A DNA stretch of 64,000 nt from UA16 sp905478895 (GTDB taxonomy: Bacteria; Bacteroidota; Bacteroidia; Flavobacteriales_D; Sanyastnellaceae), in the NCBI GenBank assembly GCA_943788495.1, contig CALSQO010000002.1, positions 744,001-808,000 of the forward strand, in the 5' to 3' direction. How positions within the stretch are numbered: the stretch's first letter is position 1; every line of letters starts with the position of its first letter. The notes under the pieces were generated by a model. It did no database searches and was not told the origin of the DNA. It saw nothing but the letters and a program-made list of their open reading frames with translations. This document shows positions 26,002 to 32,845 of the stretch, piece after piece. The position numbers were made by a program, and so were the translations under genes.

Positions 26002-27330
26002 TCAAATGCTAGGCGATGGATTTGACTTTGGAATCAGCTTGAGAAAGACCAAACTGATCGCAAAGAAGGCTATGAGCGCCAGCAAACTGGACCTCATGGA
26101 ACCAGTGAAACCTTCAATGTAGCCCCAGCTGAACATTCCAATGATCAATCCGCCCTTTTCAAGGACTTCGTAAAAGCTGAAATACGAAGCGTGATCGTCC
26201 GTTTCGGGCAGCATTTTGGAATAACTGGAGCGGTTCAAGCTTTGGGTTCCGCCCATCATGAAGCCGATGATGCCGGCCGCGACATAAAACCCCGTGACAT
26301 CGCTGACCCAACTATAGGTGTACAAGCAAACCCCCGCCCAAACGACGACACAACCCATGAGGGTTTGGATGTTGCCAATCTTGCCGCTCACCCAGGACAC
26401 AAAGAACGCGCCCGGAATGGACAGCAACTGCACAGCGATGATGGCGATGATGAGCTCATTGTCATTCAGGTTTACTTCCTTGATTCCAAAAGACGACGCC
26501 ATGAGCATAATGGTTTGCAGCGCCATAGAGAGCACGAAGAAGGCCCAAAGAAATCGAATGAGGTCTTTGCGGCCCGACATATCCCGCGCGACTTGACGCA
26601 ACTCCTTGAATCCCCTACCGAACAAGTCTCGCGTGATTTTCTTGTCATGGGGATTGTACGGCAAGGTCCGAAACGTCGGTTGAGACCAGCCAATCCACCA
26701 GACGGCCACCAAGACAAACGCCCAAGGCGTCATGAAACTGCCGATGCCAATGATCAACCCAAGGCAAACCAAGAGCAAAAGAACGCTCCCTACGTAGCCC
26801 ATTGCAAATCCTTTTGCGCTGAGGTGATCATGTTCTTCAGGCGGCGCTATTTCTGGCAAGAAAGCATTGTAAAACCCGAGGCTACCCCAAAAGCCAATGT
26901 TCGCCAGAAACAAGGCGGCCATGCTCCATTCTAGGTAAGCCGGATTGAAGAAATAGAGGCTGATGCATCCGAGGGCCCCACTGTAACAAAAGATTTTCAT
27001 CAATTGCAGTTTTCGTCCCGTGACATCCGCCATTCCGCTCAACAAGGGAGAGGCGATAATGACAAACAAAAAACTTGCACCAAGGACGTAGCTATAGAGT
27101 TGCGTGTTGATGAGTTCGCGCCCCCAAAAGATTACTGTATCGTTGATGATTTCGCCCGCTTCGTTCCGATCCGAAGTCAAGGCATTGAAAAATATCGGAA
27201 AGATCGCTGTTGTGATCACAAGTGAATACACACTGTTGGCCCAATCATACATCGTCCAAGCCTTTTTGACTTGTTCGGGTGTTTTCTCCTTTCGGCGGTC
27301 TTTTTCTGCAACTTCGGGTGCATTGCTCAT
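26002..27330 (-). CDS. MFS transporter, UMF1 / Atg22-like family
   Basis: A 442-residue, 12-helix major facilitator of the UMF1/Atg22-like branch. The N-terminal signature KKAWTMYDWANSVYSLVITTAIFPIFF is diagnostic of that branch. Later motifs include LSGMADVTGRKLQLM (MFS loop 2-3) and GGTQSLNRSSYSKMLPETDDHASYFSFYEVLEKGG, typical of the family. Fungal relatives export amino acids from the vacuole, but the bacterial substrate is unknown. It is convergent with the second OmpA gene (9 bases) and divergent from lhgO over 37 bases. Confidence 0.92.
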   Translation of the reverse strand: MSNAPEVAEKDRRKEKTPEQVKKAWTMYDWANSVYSLVITTAIFPIFFNALTSDRNEAGEIINDTVIFWGRELINTQLYSYVLGASFLFVIIASPLLSGMADVTGRKLQLMKIFCYSGALGCISLYFFNPAYLEWSMAALFLANIGFWGSLGFYNAFLPEIAPPEEHDHLSAKGFAMGYVGSVLLLLVCLGLIIGIGSFMTPWAFVLVAVWWIGWSQPTFRTLPYNPHDKKITRDLFGRGFKELRQVARDMSGRKDLIRFLWAFFVLSMALQTIMLMASSFGIKEVNLNDNELIIAIIAVQLLSIPGAFFVSWVSGKIGNIQTLMGCVVVWAGVCLYTYSWVSDVTGFYVAAGIIGFMMGGTQSLNRSSYSKMLPETDDHASYFSFYEVLEKGGLIIGMFSWGYIEGFTGSMRSSLLALIAFFAISLVFLKLIPKSNPSPSI

Positions 27331-27354
27331 GTGTCCAAGATAGTCAGTCCGTTG

Positions 27355-27362
27355 TACTTTTG
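27355..27362 (+). promoter_or_regulatory. -7 promoter box TACTTTTG for lhgO
   Basis: A perfect TAnnTTTG match ends 5 bases before the lhgO ATG at 27368. Confidence 0.5.
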
Positions 27363-27367
27363 CGCCG

Positions 27368-28606
27368 ATGATTCATGAAAACACTCCCACGAACGCCTTT
27401 GATATTGTAATTGTAGGCGGTGGAATTGTAGGCGCAGCGACGCTGTATCAATTGCAGCAGCGCTATCCGGACCGTTCCATATTGCTTGTTGAAAAGGAGC
27501 CAGAATTGGCGGGTCATCAAACCGGGAATAATTCCGGCGTGATCCATTCGGGGCTTTATTACCCACCGGGATCGCTGAAGGCTAAAAATTGCGTGGAGGG
27601 ACGCAGGGCTTTGGTTCGCTTTGCTCAAGAACACAACGTTCCGCACGACGTGTGCGGGAAAGTAGTGGTGGCCGTTGAATCCTCTGAAATGCCTATGTTG
27701 GAAAAAATCCATGGAATCGGCCAGCAAAATGAAATCGAAGGACTCGAGCGTATCGATGGCGATCAATTGCGGGAGATCGAACCGCACTGCAAGGGCGTTG
27801 GTGCGCTGTGGGTTCCATGCACTGGAATCATTGATTACCGCTCAGCAACCCGGAAAATGGTGGAATTAGCCCTTGGGATGCAGCCGAAAAGTTCCATGCG
27901 CCTTGGAGAAGAAGTCACCTCATTTGAACGCACAGGAGAGGATACCCTCGTGCGCACGAATCAGTCGCCCGAAGGGTTTTTGGCGAAGCACGTGGTGGTT
28001 TGTGGCGGTCTGCAGGCGGATCGATTGGCCCGAAAAGATGGGGTGCCATTGAAAGAGCGAGTGGTCGGATTTCGAGGCGATTATTACGAATTGACCGAGC
28101 AGGCCAAGCACAAAGTAAAAAACCTAATTTACCCCGTCCCCAACCCGGATTTTCCATTCCTAGGGGTCCACTTTACGCGCATGACGGATGGTGAAATCGA
28201 ATGCGGACCCAATGCGGTGTTTACGTTCAAGCGCGAAGGCTATGGCAAAACAGACTTTGATTTGAAGGATACGATGGAAGCATTGGGTTACGGAGGCACT
28301 TGGAAGTTGTTTTTCAATAACATGGCCTTTGGAATCAATGAATACCGTCGGGCGTTTTCCAAGCGCCTTTTTTTGAAGACCCTGCAGCGGATGATTCCCG
28401 ATTTGACAATGGAGGACTTGCGGCCCGGTCGTTCGGGGGTTCGAGCCTTGTTGTTGTCACAAGACGGAGATACACGGGATGATTTTCGCATTTCTTACAC
28501 GGATCGAAACATCCATGTGTTGAATGCTCCGTCACCGGCCGCTACCGCGGCATTGGCCATCGGTGAGCACATTGCCGATTTGGCTGAAGAAAGGTTTTCT
28601 TTTTAA
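27368..28606 (+). CDS. lhgO: L-2-hydroxyglutarate oxidase/dehydrogenase
   Basis: A 412-residue FAD-dependent membrane-associated enzyme that oxidises L-2-hydroxyglutarate to 2-oxoglutarate, a metabolite-repair step. The FAD motif VIVGGGIVGAATLYQL is at residues 12-27, followed by EKEPELAGHQTGNNSGVIHSGLYYPPGSLKA, the clear LhgO/YgaF signature with the FAD-contacting His-Ser. Later motifs include VPCTGIIDYR, YPVPNPDFPFLGVHFTR and the C-terminal GRSGVRA. Length is normal. It stands alone between the MFS gene and the Cys-rich gene. Confidence 0.95.
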   Translation: MIHENTPTNAFDIVIVGGGIVGAATLYQLQQRYPDRSILLVEKEPELAGHQTGNNSGVIHSGLYYPPGSLKAKNCVEGRRALVRFAQEHNVPHDVCGKVVVAVESSEMPMLEKIHGIGQQNEIEGLERIDGDQLREIEPHCKGVGALWVPCTGIIDYRSATRKMVELALGMQPKSSMRLGEEVTSFERTGEDTLVRTNQSPEGFLAKHVVVCGGLQADRLARKDGVPLKERVVGFRGDYYELTEQAKHKVKNLIYPVPNPDFPFLGVHFTRMTDGEIECGPNAVFTFKREGYGKTDFDLKDTMEALGYGGTWKLFFNNMAFGINEYRRAFSKRLFLKTLQRMIPDLTMEDLRPGRSGVRALLLSQDGDTRDDFRISYTDRNIHVLNAPSPAATAALAIGEHIADLAEERFSF

Positions 28607-28698
28607 TCCGGAAGCAATTCTGCTCAAACCGCTGAGGTGAAGAGCATAAGCCGGGTAGGCACATGCCTCTTTCGCACGGAATAAAATCAAGTAAAAAA

Positions 28699-28726
28699 AG
28701 AAAGCCACCCAATTGGGTAGCTTTCT
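28699..28726. terminator. Terminator, stronger for the minus-strand Cys-rich gene
   Basis: AGAAAGCCACCC (28699-28710) pairs with GGGTAGCTTTCT with one C/A mismatch over a 4-base loop. The long A-run at 28693-28699 gives a T-tract on the minus strand. The flanking 28607-28814 holds no gene I can support. Confidence 0.65.
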
Positions 28727-28814
28727 AAATTCAAGTCTCTGGCAAGTTGCACAAGGCCTTTGGCGAACCTTGCGCGGCGATTGCGTTCAAGAGGCACAGG
28801 GCCTTTCGTTCAAT

Positions 28815-29207
28815 TTAGTCCTTCTTTTTCTTGGCGTCCTTTGAGCATGTGTCAGCTGATTTTCCGGAGCAGCACGCTGCCTTGCCATCTTTGTTGTCAG
28901 CCGTTGACGACTTGGAAGAGCAGCATGATGCGGCAGATTTGCCACAAGCTTCCTTTCCTCCTTTGTCTGCCGTCTTAGAGGAGCAACAAGCTGCGCCTTT
29001 GGTCTTGTCGTTGGACCCCTTGCTATTTGATGCCTTGTCCGCTGCAGTTGCCGCGTTGCCTCCAAGTGCTACGCTTTTTGCGCTGGAGCCTGCATCTTTG
29101 GTTTGTGCTACTTCAGTGGTTGTTTTGTCGCTTGTGTTGGCGGCTGTTTGAGCGTTAACTGCAAATGCGAAAAATGCGAAAACGCTGAGAATCAGTACTT
29201 TTTTCAT
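28815..29207 (-). CDS. Small secreted Cys/Lys-rich protein with CCSSK repeats
   Basis: A 130-residue protein with a clear signal peptide (KKVLILSVFAFFAFAVNAQ). The mature part is low-complexity Ala/Ser/Lys/Thr for about 50 residues. Three paired cysteines follow: CCSSK, CCSSK and CCSGK, with single Cys in EACGK and DTCSK, for eight Cys in total in the last 60 residues. It ends in a Lys/Asp cluster. Repeated CC dyads suggest metal binding or disulfide cross-linking after export; that is inference. I do not recognise the family. A terminator lies about 90 bases downstream. Confidence 0.75.
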   Translation of the reverse strand: MKKVLILSVFAFFAFAVNAQTAANTSDKTTTEVAQTKDAGSSAKSVALGGNAATAADKASNSKGSNDKTKGAACCSSKTADKGGKEACGKSAASCCSSKSSTADNKDGKAACCSGKSADTCSKDAKKKKD

Positions 29208-29289
29208 GGAAGAATTCGGTTGTTGGTTGTCTCAAATAAATGTCAAAGGGGAAGATAGTGTTTTTTGTTGTTTTGGCAATGGTTTTCCG

Positions 29290-29297
29290 TAACTTTG
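29290..29297 (+). promoter_or_regulatory. Promoter for tRNA-Ser: TTG-N19-TAACTTTG
   Basis: A perfect -7 box with a TTG at 29268-29270, exactly 19 bases upstream, as in the Bacteroidota consensus. Confidence 0.6.
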
Positions 29298-29327
29298 TGC
29301 CCGCTTTAAGCTTTTTAAAGAACTTTA

Positions 29328-29411
29328 GGAGAGGTGCCAGAGTGGTAATGGAGCAGTTTGCTAAACTGTCGACGGGCAACCGTCGCCGGGGTTCGAATCC
29401 CCGTCTCTCCG
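29328..29411 (+). tRNA. tRNA-Ser (GCT)
   Basis: The acceptor GGAGAGG (29328-29334) pairs with TCTCTCC (29404-29410), with one G-T pair. The anticodon stem CAGTT/AACTG encloses GCT. A long variable arm (GTCGACGGGCAACCGTCGCC region) marks it as a class II tRNA. CCA is not encoded. Confidence 0.96.
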
Positions 29412-29424
29412 CAACGAAATGATC

Positions 29425-29454
29425 AAAACCAGTGCATTGCGCACTGGTTTTTTT
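29425..29454 (+). terminator. Terminator of tRNA-Ser
   Basis: AAAACCAGTGC (29425-29435) pairs perfectly with GCACTGGTTTT over a 5-base loop, followed by more T. Confidence 0.88.
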
Positions 29455-29547
29455 GTATCCAATTGATGGGTTTATCTGAATTAATGGCCGCAGAGAGGGG
29501 CATAGGCTTCGCCGTTGTTTGGAATGCGTGCTTTTCTGAGGTTATCA

Positions 29548-29574
29548 ATTTAATAAAGTATTAATTTATTAAAT
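29548..29574 (+). promoter_or_regulatory. Putative ArsR-type operator, perfect 10-bp inverted repeat
   Basis: ATTTAATAAA (29548-29557) and TTTATTAAAT (29565-29574) are exact inverted repeats with a 7-base spacer. They sit directly upstream of the arsR -7 box, where RNA polymerase would contact the -33 region. Size and position suit a winged-helix dimer that represses its own operon. Confidence 0.65.
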
Positions 29575-29588
29575 ATTAAAATGTCGTG

Positions 29589-29596
29589 TACCTTTG
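29589..29596 (+). promoter_or_regulatory. -7 promoter box TACCTTTG for the sulfur operon
   Basis: A perfect TAnnTTTG match, 4 bases before ATG 29601. It makes the earlier in-frame start at 29586 unlikely. Confidence 0.6.
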
Positions 29597-29600
29597 TTCC

Positions 29601-29921
29601 ATGAAGCAATCCAAGCGGAATTATACCCGGCACGACTTGGAGGGGTTGGCCAAAATCTTCAAAACGGTAGCCCATCCCGTTAAGCTTGAGATTTTGGAAG
29701 TGCTGGAGAGCCATGAGCCCATGGACGTTTCTTCACTTTGCGCTGAGATTGGAGCGGAATGTCAGATTTCCATGATGTCCCAACATCTGGCAAAAATGAA
29801 GGACAATGGAATCTTGCAATCCGAAAAAAAAGGCAAACAAGTCTTCTATCGCATTGCAGATCGCCGGCTTTTGCGCGTTTTGGATGAGCTGGAAGGGACG
29901 TTGAAAACCAAATCTTCTTGA
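29601..29921 (+). CDS. ArsR/SmtB-family winged-helix repressor
   Basis: From ATG 29601 the product is 106 residues. It shows the ArsR fold: LAKIFKTVAHPVKLEILEVLESHEP, then the recognition helix ISMMSQHLAKMKDNGILQSEKKGKQVFYRI with its wing. Two cysteines, C47 and C54 (SLCAEIGAEC), lie in the region before the recognition helix where ArsR-type sensors often place metal or thiol sensing residues. The neighbouring genes suggest it senses reactive sulfur, as BigR/SqrR do, although the second, distal Cys of those proteins is absent. The stop is 3 bases before the exporter ATG, so the genes are coupled. Confidence 0.9.
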   Translation: MKQSKRNYTRHDLEGLAKIFKTVAHPVKLEILEVLESHEPMDVSSLCAEIGAECQISMMSQHLAKMKDNGILQSEKKGKQVFYRIADRRLLRVLDELEGTLKTKSS

Positions 29922-29924
29922 GTG

Positions 29925-30716
29925 ATGGAGATCCTTGGTTATTCAATGGCGCTGCTGATTGGCGTATCCTTGGGCCTTATTGGCGGAGGTGGGTCTGTTT
30001 TGGCTGTTCCGGTGCTCGCTTATTTGTTTGGGTTGGATGAAAAAATGGCTACGGCCTACTCTTTATTCGTGGTGGGGTCGGCGGCATTGGTCGGCGGCAT
30101 TCGCCAATACAAGAATGGCCATGTCGACATCCGGACTGCGGCTGTTTTTGGAGCGCCAGCGATACTTGGCGTTTGGGGAGTACGACAGTTTTTGGTGCCC
30201 ATGCTTCCCGATGTGTTGTTTGCAGTGGAAGGATTGGAGTTCACCCGTCGAATGGGAATGTTAGGTTTGTTCTCGGTATTGATGATTTGGGCGGCTTATT
30301 CCATGCTCCGTTCCAAGGAGCGCAAAAGTGGTTCGGGTGCAGTGGATTATAACTATCCGCCAATCTTGCTGGAAGGACTCATCGTGGGCGCGCTCACAGG
30401 GTTGGTTGGAGCCGGGGGCGGATTTTTGATCATTCCGGCTTTGGTGATGTTTGCCAACCTTCAAATCAAACGCGCGATCGGGACGTCACTTGTCATCATT
30501 GCGTTCAAATCGTTGCTTGGATTTCTTTTGAGCGATGCCCTGACCGCGGCGATTGATTGGCCATTTTTATTGCAATTCACGGGCATTGCGGTGTTGGGCA
30601 TTTTTGCGGGGGTTGGTTTCGGAAAATTCATAGACGCAAGCAAATTAAAACGCGGCTTTGGCTACTTCATTATCGCCATGGCATGCTTTATTTTTACCAT
30701 GGAATTCATCGTTTAA
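29925..30716 (+). CDS. TauE/SafE-family sulfite/organosulfonate exporter
   Basis: A 263-residue membrane protein with about eight hydrophobic segments. The paired TauE/SafE repeats are visible: LLIGVSLGLIGGGGSVLAVPVL near the N-terminus and LIVGALTGLVGAGGGFLIIPALV in the second half. Family members export sulfite, sulfoacetate or related anions. Placed between a repressor and a persulfide dioxygenase/rhodanese, it most likely removes sulfite or thiosulfate made by that enzyme; this is inference from context. ATG 29925 is preferred over the adjacent GTG at 29922. Confidence 0.92.
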   Translation: MEILGYSMALLIGVSLGLIGGGGSVLAVPVLAYLFGLDEKMATAYSLFVVGSAALVGGIRQYKNGHVDIRTAAVFGAPAILGVWGVRQFLVPMLPDVLFAVEGLEFTRRMGMLGLFSVLMIWAAYSMLRSKERKSGSGAVDYNYPPILLEGLIVGALTGLVGAGGGFLIIPALVMFANLQIKRAIGTSLVIIAFKSLLGFLLSDALTAAIDWPFLLQFTGIAVLGIFAGVGFGKFIDASKLKRGFGYFIIAMACFIFTMEFIV

Positions 30717-30744
30717 TTCCACAATTTGGAGATCATTCATTGCC

Positions 30745-32157
30745 ATGAAAGTTGAACAGATTTACACGGGGTGCCTTGCTCAAGGTGCTTATTTTATTCA
30801 GAGTCAGGGAGAAGCGGCGGTCATTGATCCGTTGCGGGAAATAGCGCCTTACATGGATCGGGCGGAACGGGACGGGGTGACGATCAAATACATTTTTGAG
30901 ACGCACTTCCATGCCGATTTCGTGAGCGGACACGTGACACTTGCGGAAAAGACCGGAGGAACGATTGTGTACGGTCCCCATGCACAAACTTCTTTTGATT
31001 CGCACATCGCAGCCGATGGTGAAGAATTCCGGATTGGAGACGTGACCATTCGCGCGTTGCACACGCCGGGACACACCATGGAGAGCACTACCTATTTGCT
31101 CCTTGATCCCGATGGCAATGAGCACGCTATTTTCACGGGGGATACGTTGTTTTTGGGTGATGTTGGACGACCGGATCTCGCTCAGAAATCAGCTTCACTC
31201 ACGCAAGAGGAATTGGCAGGAACGCTCTTCAATAGTTTGCGCGAGAAAATCATGCCACTTCCAGATGATGTGACCGTTTATCCTGCGCACGGCGCAGGTT
31301 CCGCTTGTGGGAAGAACATGATGAAAGAAACGGTAGACACGTTGGGCAACCAAAAACGGATGAATTATGCCCTCCGTGCGGACATGACTCAAGAAGAATT
31401 CGTTCAAGAGGTCACGGACGGGTTGATGCCTCCTCCGCCTTATTTCCCCCTCAACGTCAAGTTGAACAAAGAGGGCGGATACGCAGCTATTGACCAGGTG
31501 TTATCAGCGGGGTTGCGTTCACTGGTGCCCGATGCGTTTGAAGAAGCAGCGAATGCGGCCTCGGCCTTGGTGCTCGATGTGCGGGCGCCCGAAGATTTCG
31601 CAGTTGACCATGTGCCGAATAGCATTTTCATCGGATTGGACGGGAATTTTGCCCCTTGGGTAGGGGAGTTGATCGTGGATGTGCAGCAACCCATTTTATT
31701 GGTCGCCCCCGAGGGAAGGGAAGAAGAGGCGGTTACGCGCCTTGCGCGCGTTGGATTTGATCAAACCCTTGGGTTTTTGCAAGGCGGAATTTCGGCGTGG
31801 AAGGCTGCAGGTAAGGCATCAGGGTCGGTCCATTCCATCTCCGCAGCACAATTTGAATCAGAACATGCCGCCAACCGAGACCGGGTGTATGACGTGCGCA
31901 AGCCAGGCGAATACCAATCGGAGCATATCGATGGAGCGCATCACGCACCCCTCAGCTCATTGAACACGCACCTCGCTGAGTTCCCTGCATCCGCTCCATT
32001 TTACCTTCACTGTGCAGCTGGTTACAGGTCAATGATTGCATCGTCTATGCTCAAAGCCCGTGGCATCCACAACATGATCAATGTGCAAGGCGGTTACGCA
32101 TCAATTTCGGAAACGCAAATCCCGAAGACCGAATACGTCTGTCCTTCCACTCTTTGA
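30745..32157 (+). CDS. CstB-like persulfide dioxygenase with two rhodanese domains
   Basis: I start at ATG 30745 (MKVEQIYTGC); the frame extends upstream only by overlapping the exporter. The 470-residue protein has an ETHE1-type metallo-beta-lactamase domain (residues 1-240) with THFHADFVSGH at 53-63 and GDTLFLGDVGRPDL. Next is a rhodanese-like domain (about 260-360) that lacks the catalytic Cys (LLVAPEGREE). The final rhodanese domain has the active loop HCAAGYRS, with catalytic C423. This three-part order equals CstB of Staphylococcus, which turns persulfides into thiosulfate. It is probably cytoplasmic and cotranscribed with the ArsR and TauE genes. Confidence 0.92.
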   Translation: MKVEQIYTGCLAQGAYFIQSQGEAAVIDPLREIAPYMDRAERDGVTIKYIFETHFHADFVSGHVTLAEKTGGTIVYGPHAQTSFDSHIAADGEEFRIGDVTIRALHTPGHTMESTTYLLLDPDGNEHAIFTGDTLFLGDVGRPDLAQKSASLTQEELAGTLFNSLREKIMPLPDDVTVYPAHGAGSACGKNMMKETVDTLGNQKRMNYALRADMTQEEFVQEVTDGLMPPPPYFPLNVKLNKEGGYAAIDQVLSAGLRSLVPDAFEEAANAASALVLDVRAPEDFAVDHVPNSIFIGLDGNFAPWVGELIVDVQQPILLVAPEGREEEAVTRLARVGFDQTLGFLQGGISAWKAAGKASGSVHSISAAQFESEHAANRDRVYDVRKPGEYQSEHIDGAHHAPLSSLNTHLAEFPASAPFYLHCAAGYRSMIASSMLKARGIHNMINVQGGYASISETQIPKTEYVCPSTL

Positions 32158-32229
32158 GGTTCAATGAGCCCCCAATGAGATTCAGAGGGTTATTTCAGTA
32201 GCCTTCATTGCACACGCAATAATTTGGAG

Positions 32230-32237
32230 TATCTTTG
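32230..32237 (+). promoter_or_regulatory. Promoter for tRNA-Pro: TTG-N19-TATCTTTG
   Basis: A perfect -7 box with TTG at 32208-32210, 19 bases upstream, and the tRNA 17 bases downstream. Confidence 0.65.
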
Positions 32238-32254
32238 CCCTCGCTTTTAGAGCT

Positions 32255-32329
32255 CGGGGCGTGGCCTAGTCCGGTTACGGCGCCTGTTTTGGGAACAGGA
32301 GATCGCAGGTTCGAATCCTGCCGCCCCGA
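32255..32329 (+). tRNA. tRNA-Pro (TGG)
   Basis: CGGGGCG (32255-32261) pairs with CGCCCCG (32322-32328). The anticodon stem CCTGT/ACAGG encloses loop TTTGGGA with anticodon TGG. The T-arm reads GTTCGAATC. CCA is not fully encoded. Confidence 0.97.
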
Positions 32330-32344
32330 CAAAAAGAGAAAGAG

Positions 32345-32378
32345 ACGCTCAGTTCCATGTGGACTGAGCGTTTTTTTT
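32345..32378 (+). terminator. Terminator of tRNA-Pro
   Basis: ACGCTCAG (32345-32352) pairs with CTGAGCGT (32364-32371), with an inner TCCA/TGGA pair, followed by eight T. Confidence 0.85.
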
Positions 32379-32421
32379 GTTCGCTTGTTTGCAGTAGCGA
32401 CCTTCCTATGCTAGGAATTCC

Positions 32422-32751
32422 TCAAAAGTTCAAATTCATCACGTGCTCATCGCCGCAATCGATGTCGTAGGACCGCGTCCGGATTCCCTCTTCAAGACCA
32501 CAAAGGCTGTTGCCGAAGGCGTCGTTTCCGCAATATGCATCGAAGGATTGGTTGCCTCGAAAGAATTCATAGGTGCGAACTTCCCCTGCATCAATCACAT
32601 ATACATCGCCATTCTGCCACGTCACTTCGCAGTTGCACCAGAGGCGCTCTGAATTGTCAAACGTCACGGTGCCTTTTACGTCGCACACATCGCACGAAGC
32701 CAGCGAAGCAATGAGCACAAAAAAACCGAGCTTGAAGGCGTTTTTATTCAT
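32422..32751 (-). CDS. Small lipoprotein with Cys-rich mature part
   Basis: From ATG 32751 the product is 109 residues: MNKNAFKLGFFVLIASLASC with lipobox LASC, so it is an exported lipoprotein. The mature 88 residues contain the Cys of DVCDVKG, WCNCEV, YCGND, LCGLE and IDCGDE, consistent with several disulfides, and a GTVTFDNSERLWCNCEVTW strand pattern suggesting a small beta fold. I do not recognise a family. A longer frame reaches 32958 but only by overlapping the protease gene upstream. It lies 94 bases downstream of that protease. Confidence 0.75.
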   Translation of the reverse strand: MNKNAFKLGFFVLIASLASCDVCDVKGTVTFDNSERLWCNCEVTWQNGDVYVIDAGEVRTYEFFRGNQSFDAYCGNDAFGNSLCGLEEGIRTRSYDIDCGDEHVMNLNF

Positions 32752-32845
32752 TGGAATCCAACTTAGGCGAGGGGTGCGAAGGGTGAGGAGTTGCATGGAG
32801 CGAGGAGATAATGGATTGGGACCTTTGAAATTGATTCCATGTCGC

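Noticed and set aside
29155..29422. Small ORFs across the tRNA-Ser locus
   Set aside because: They overlap the tRNA and its promoter and have no family features.
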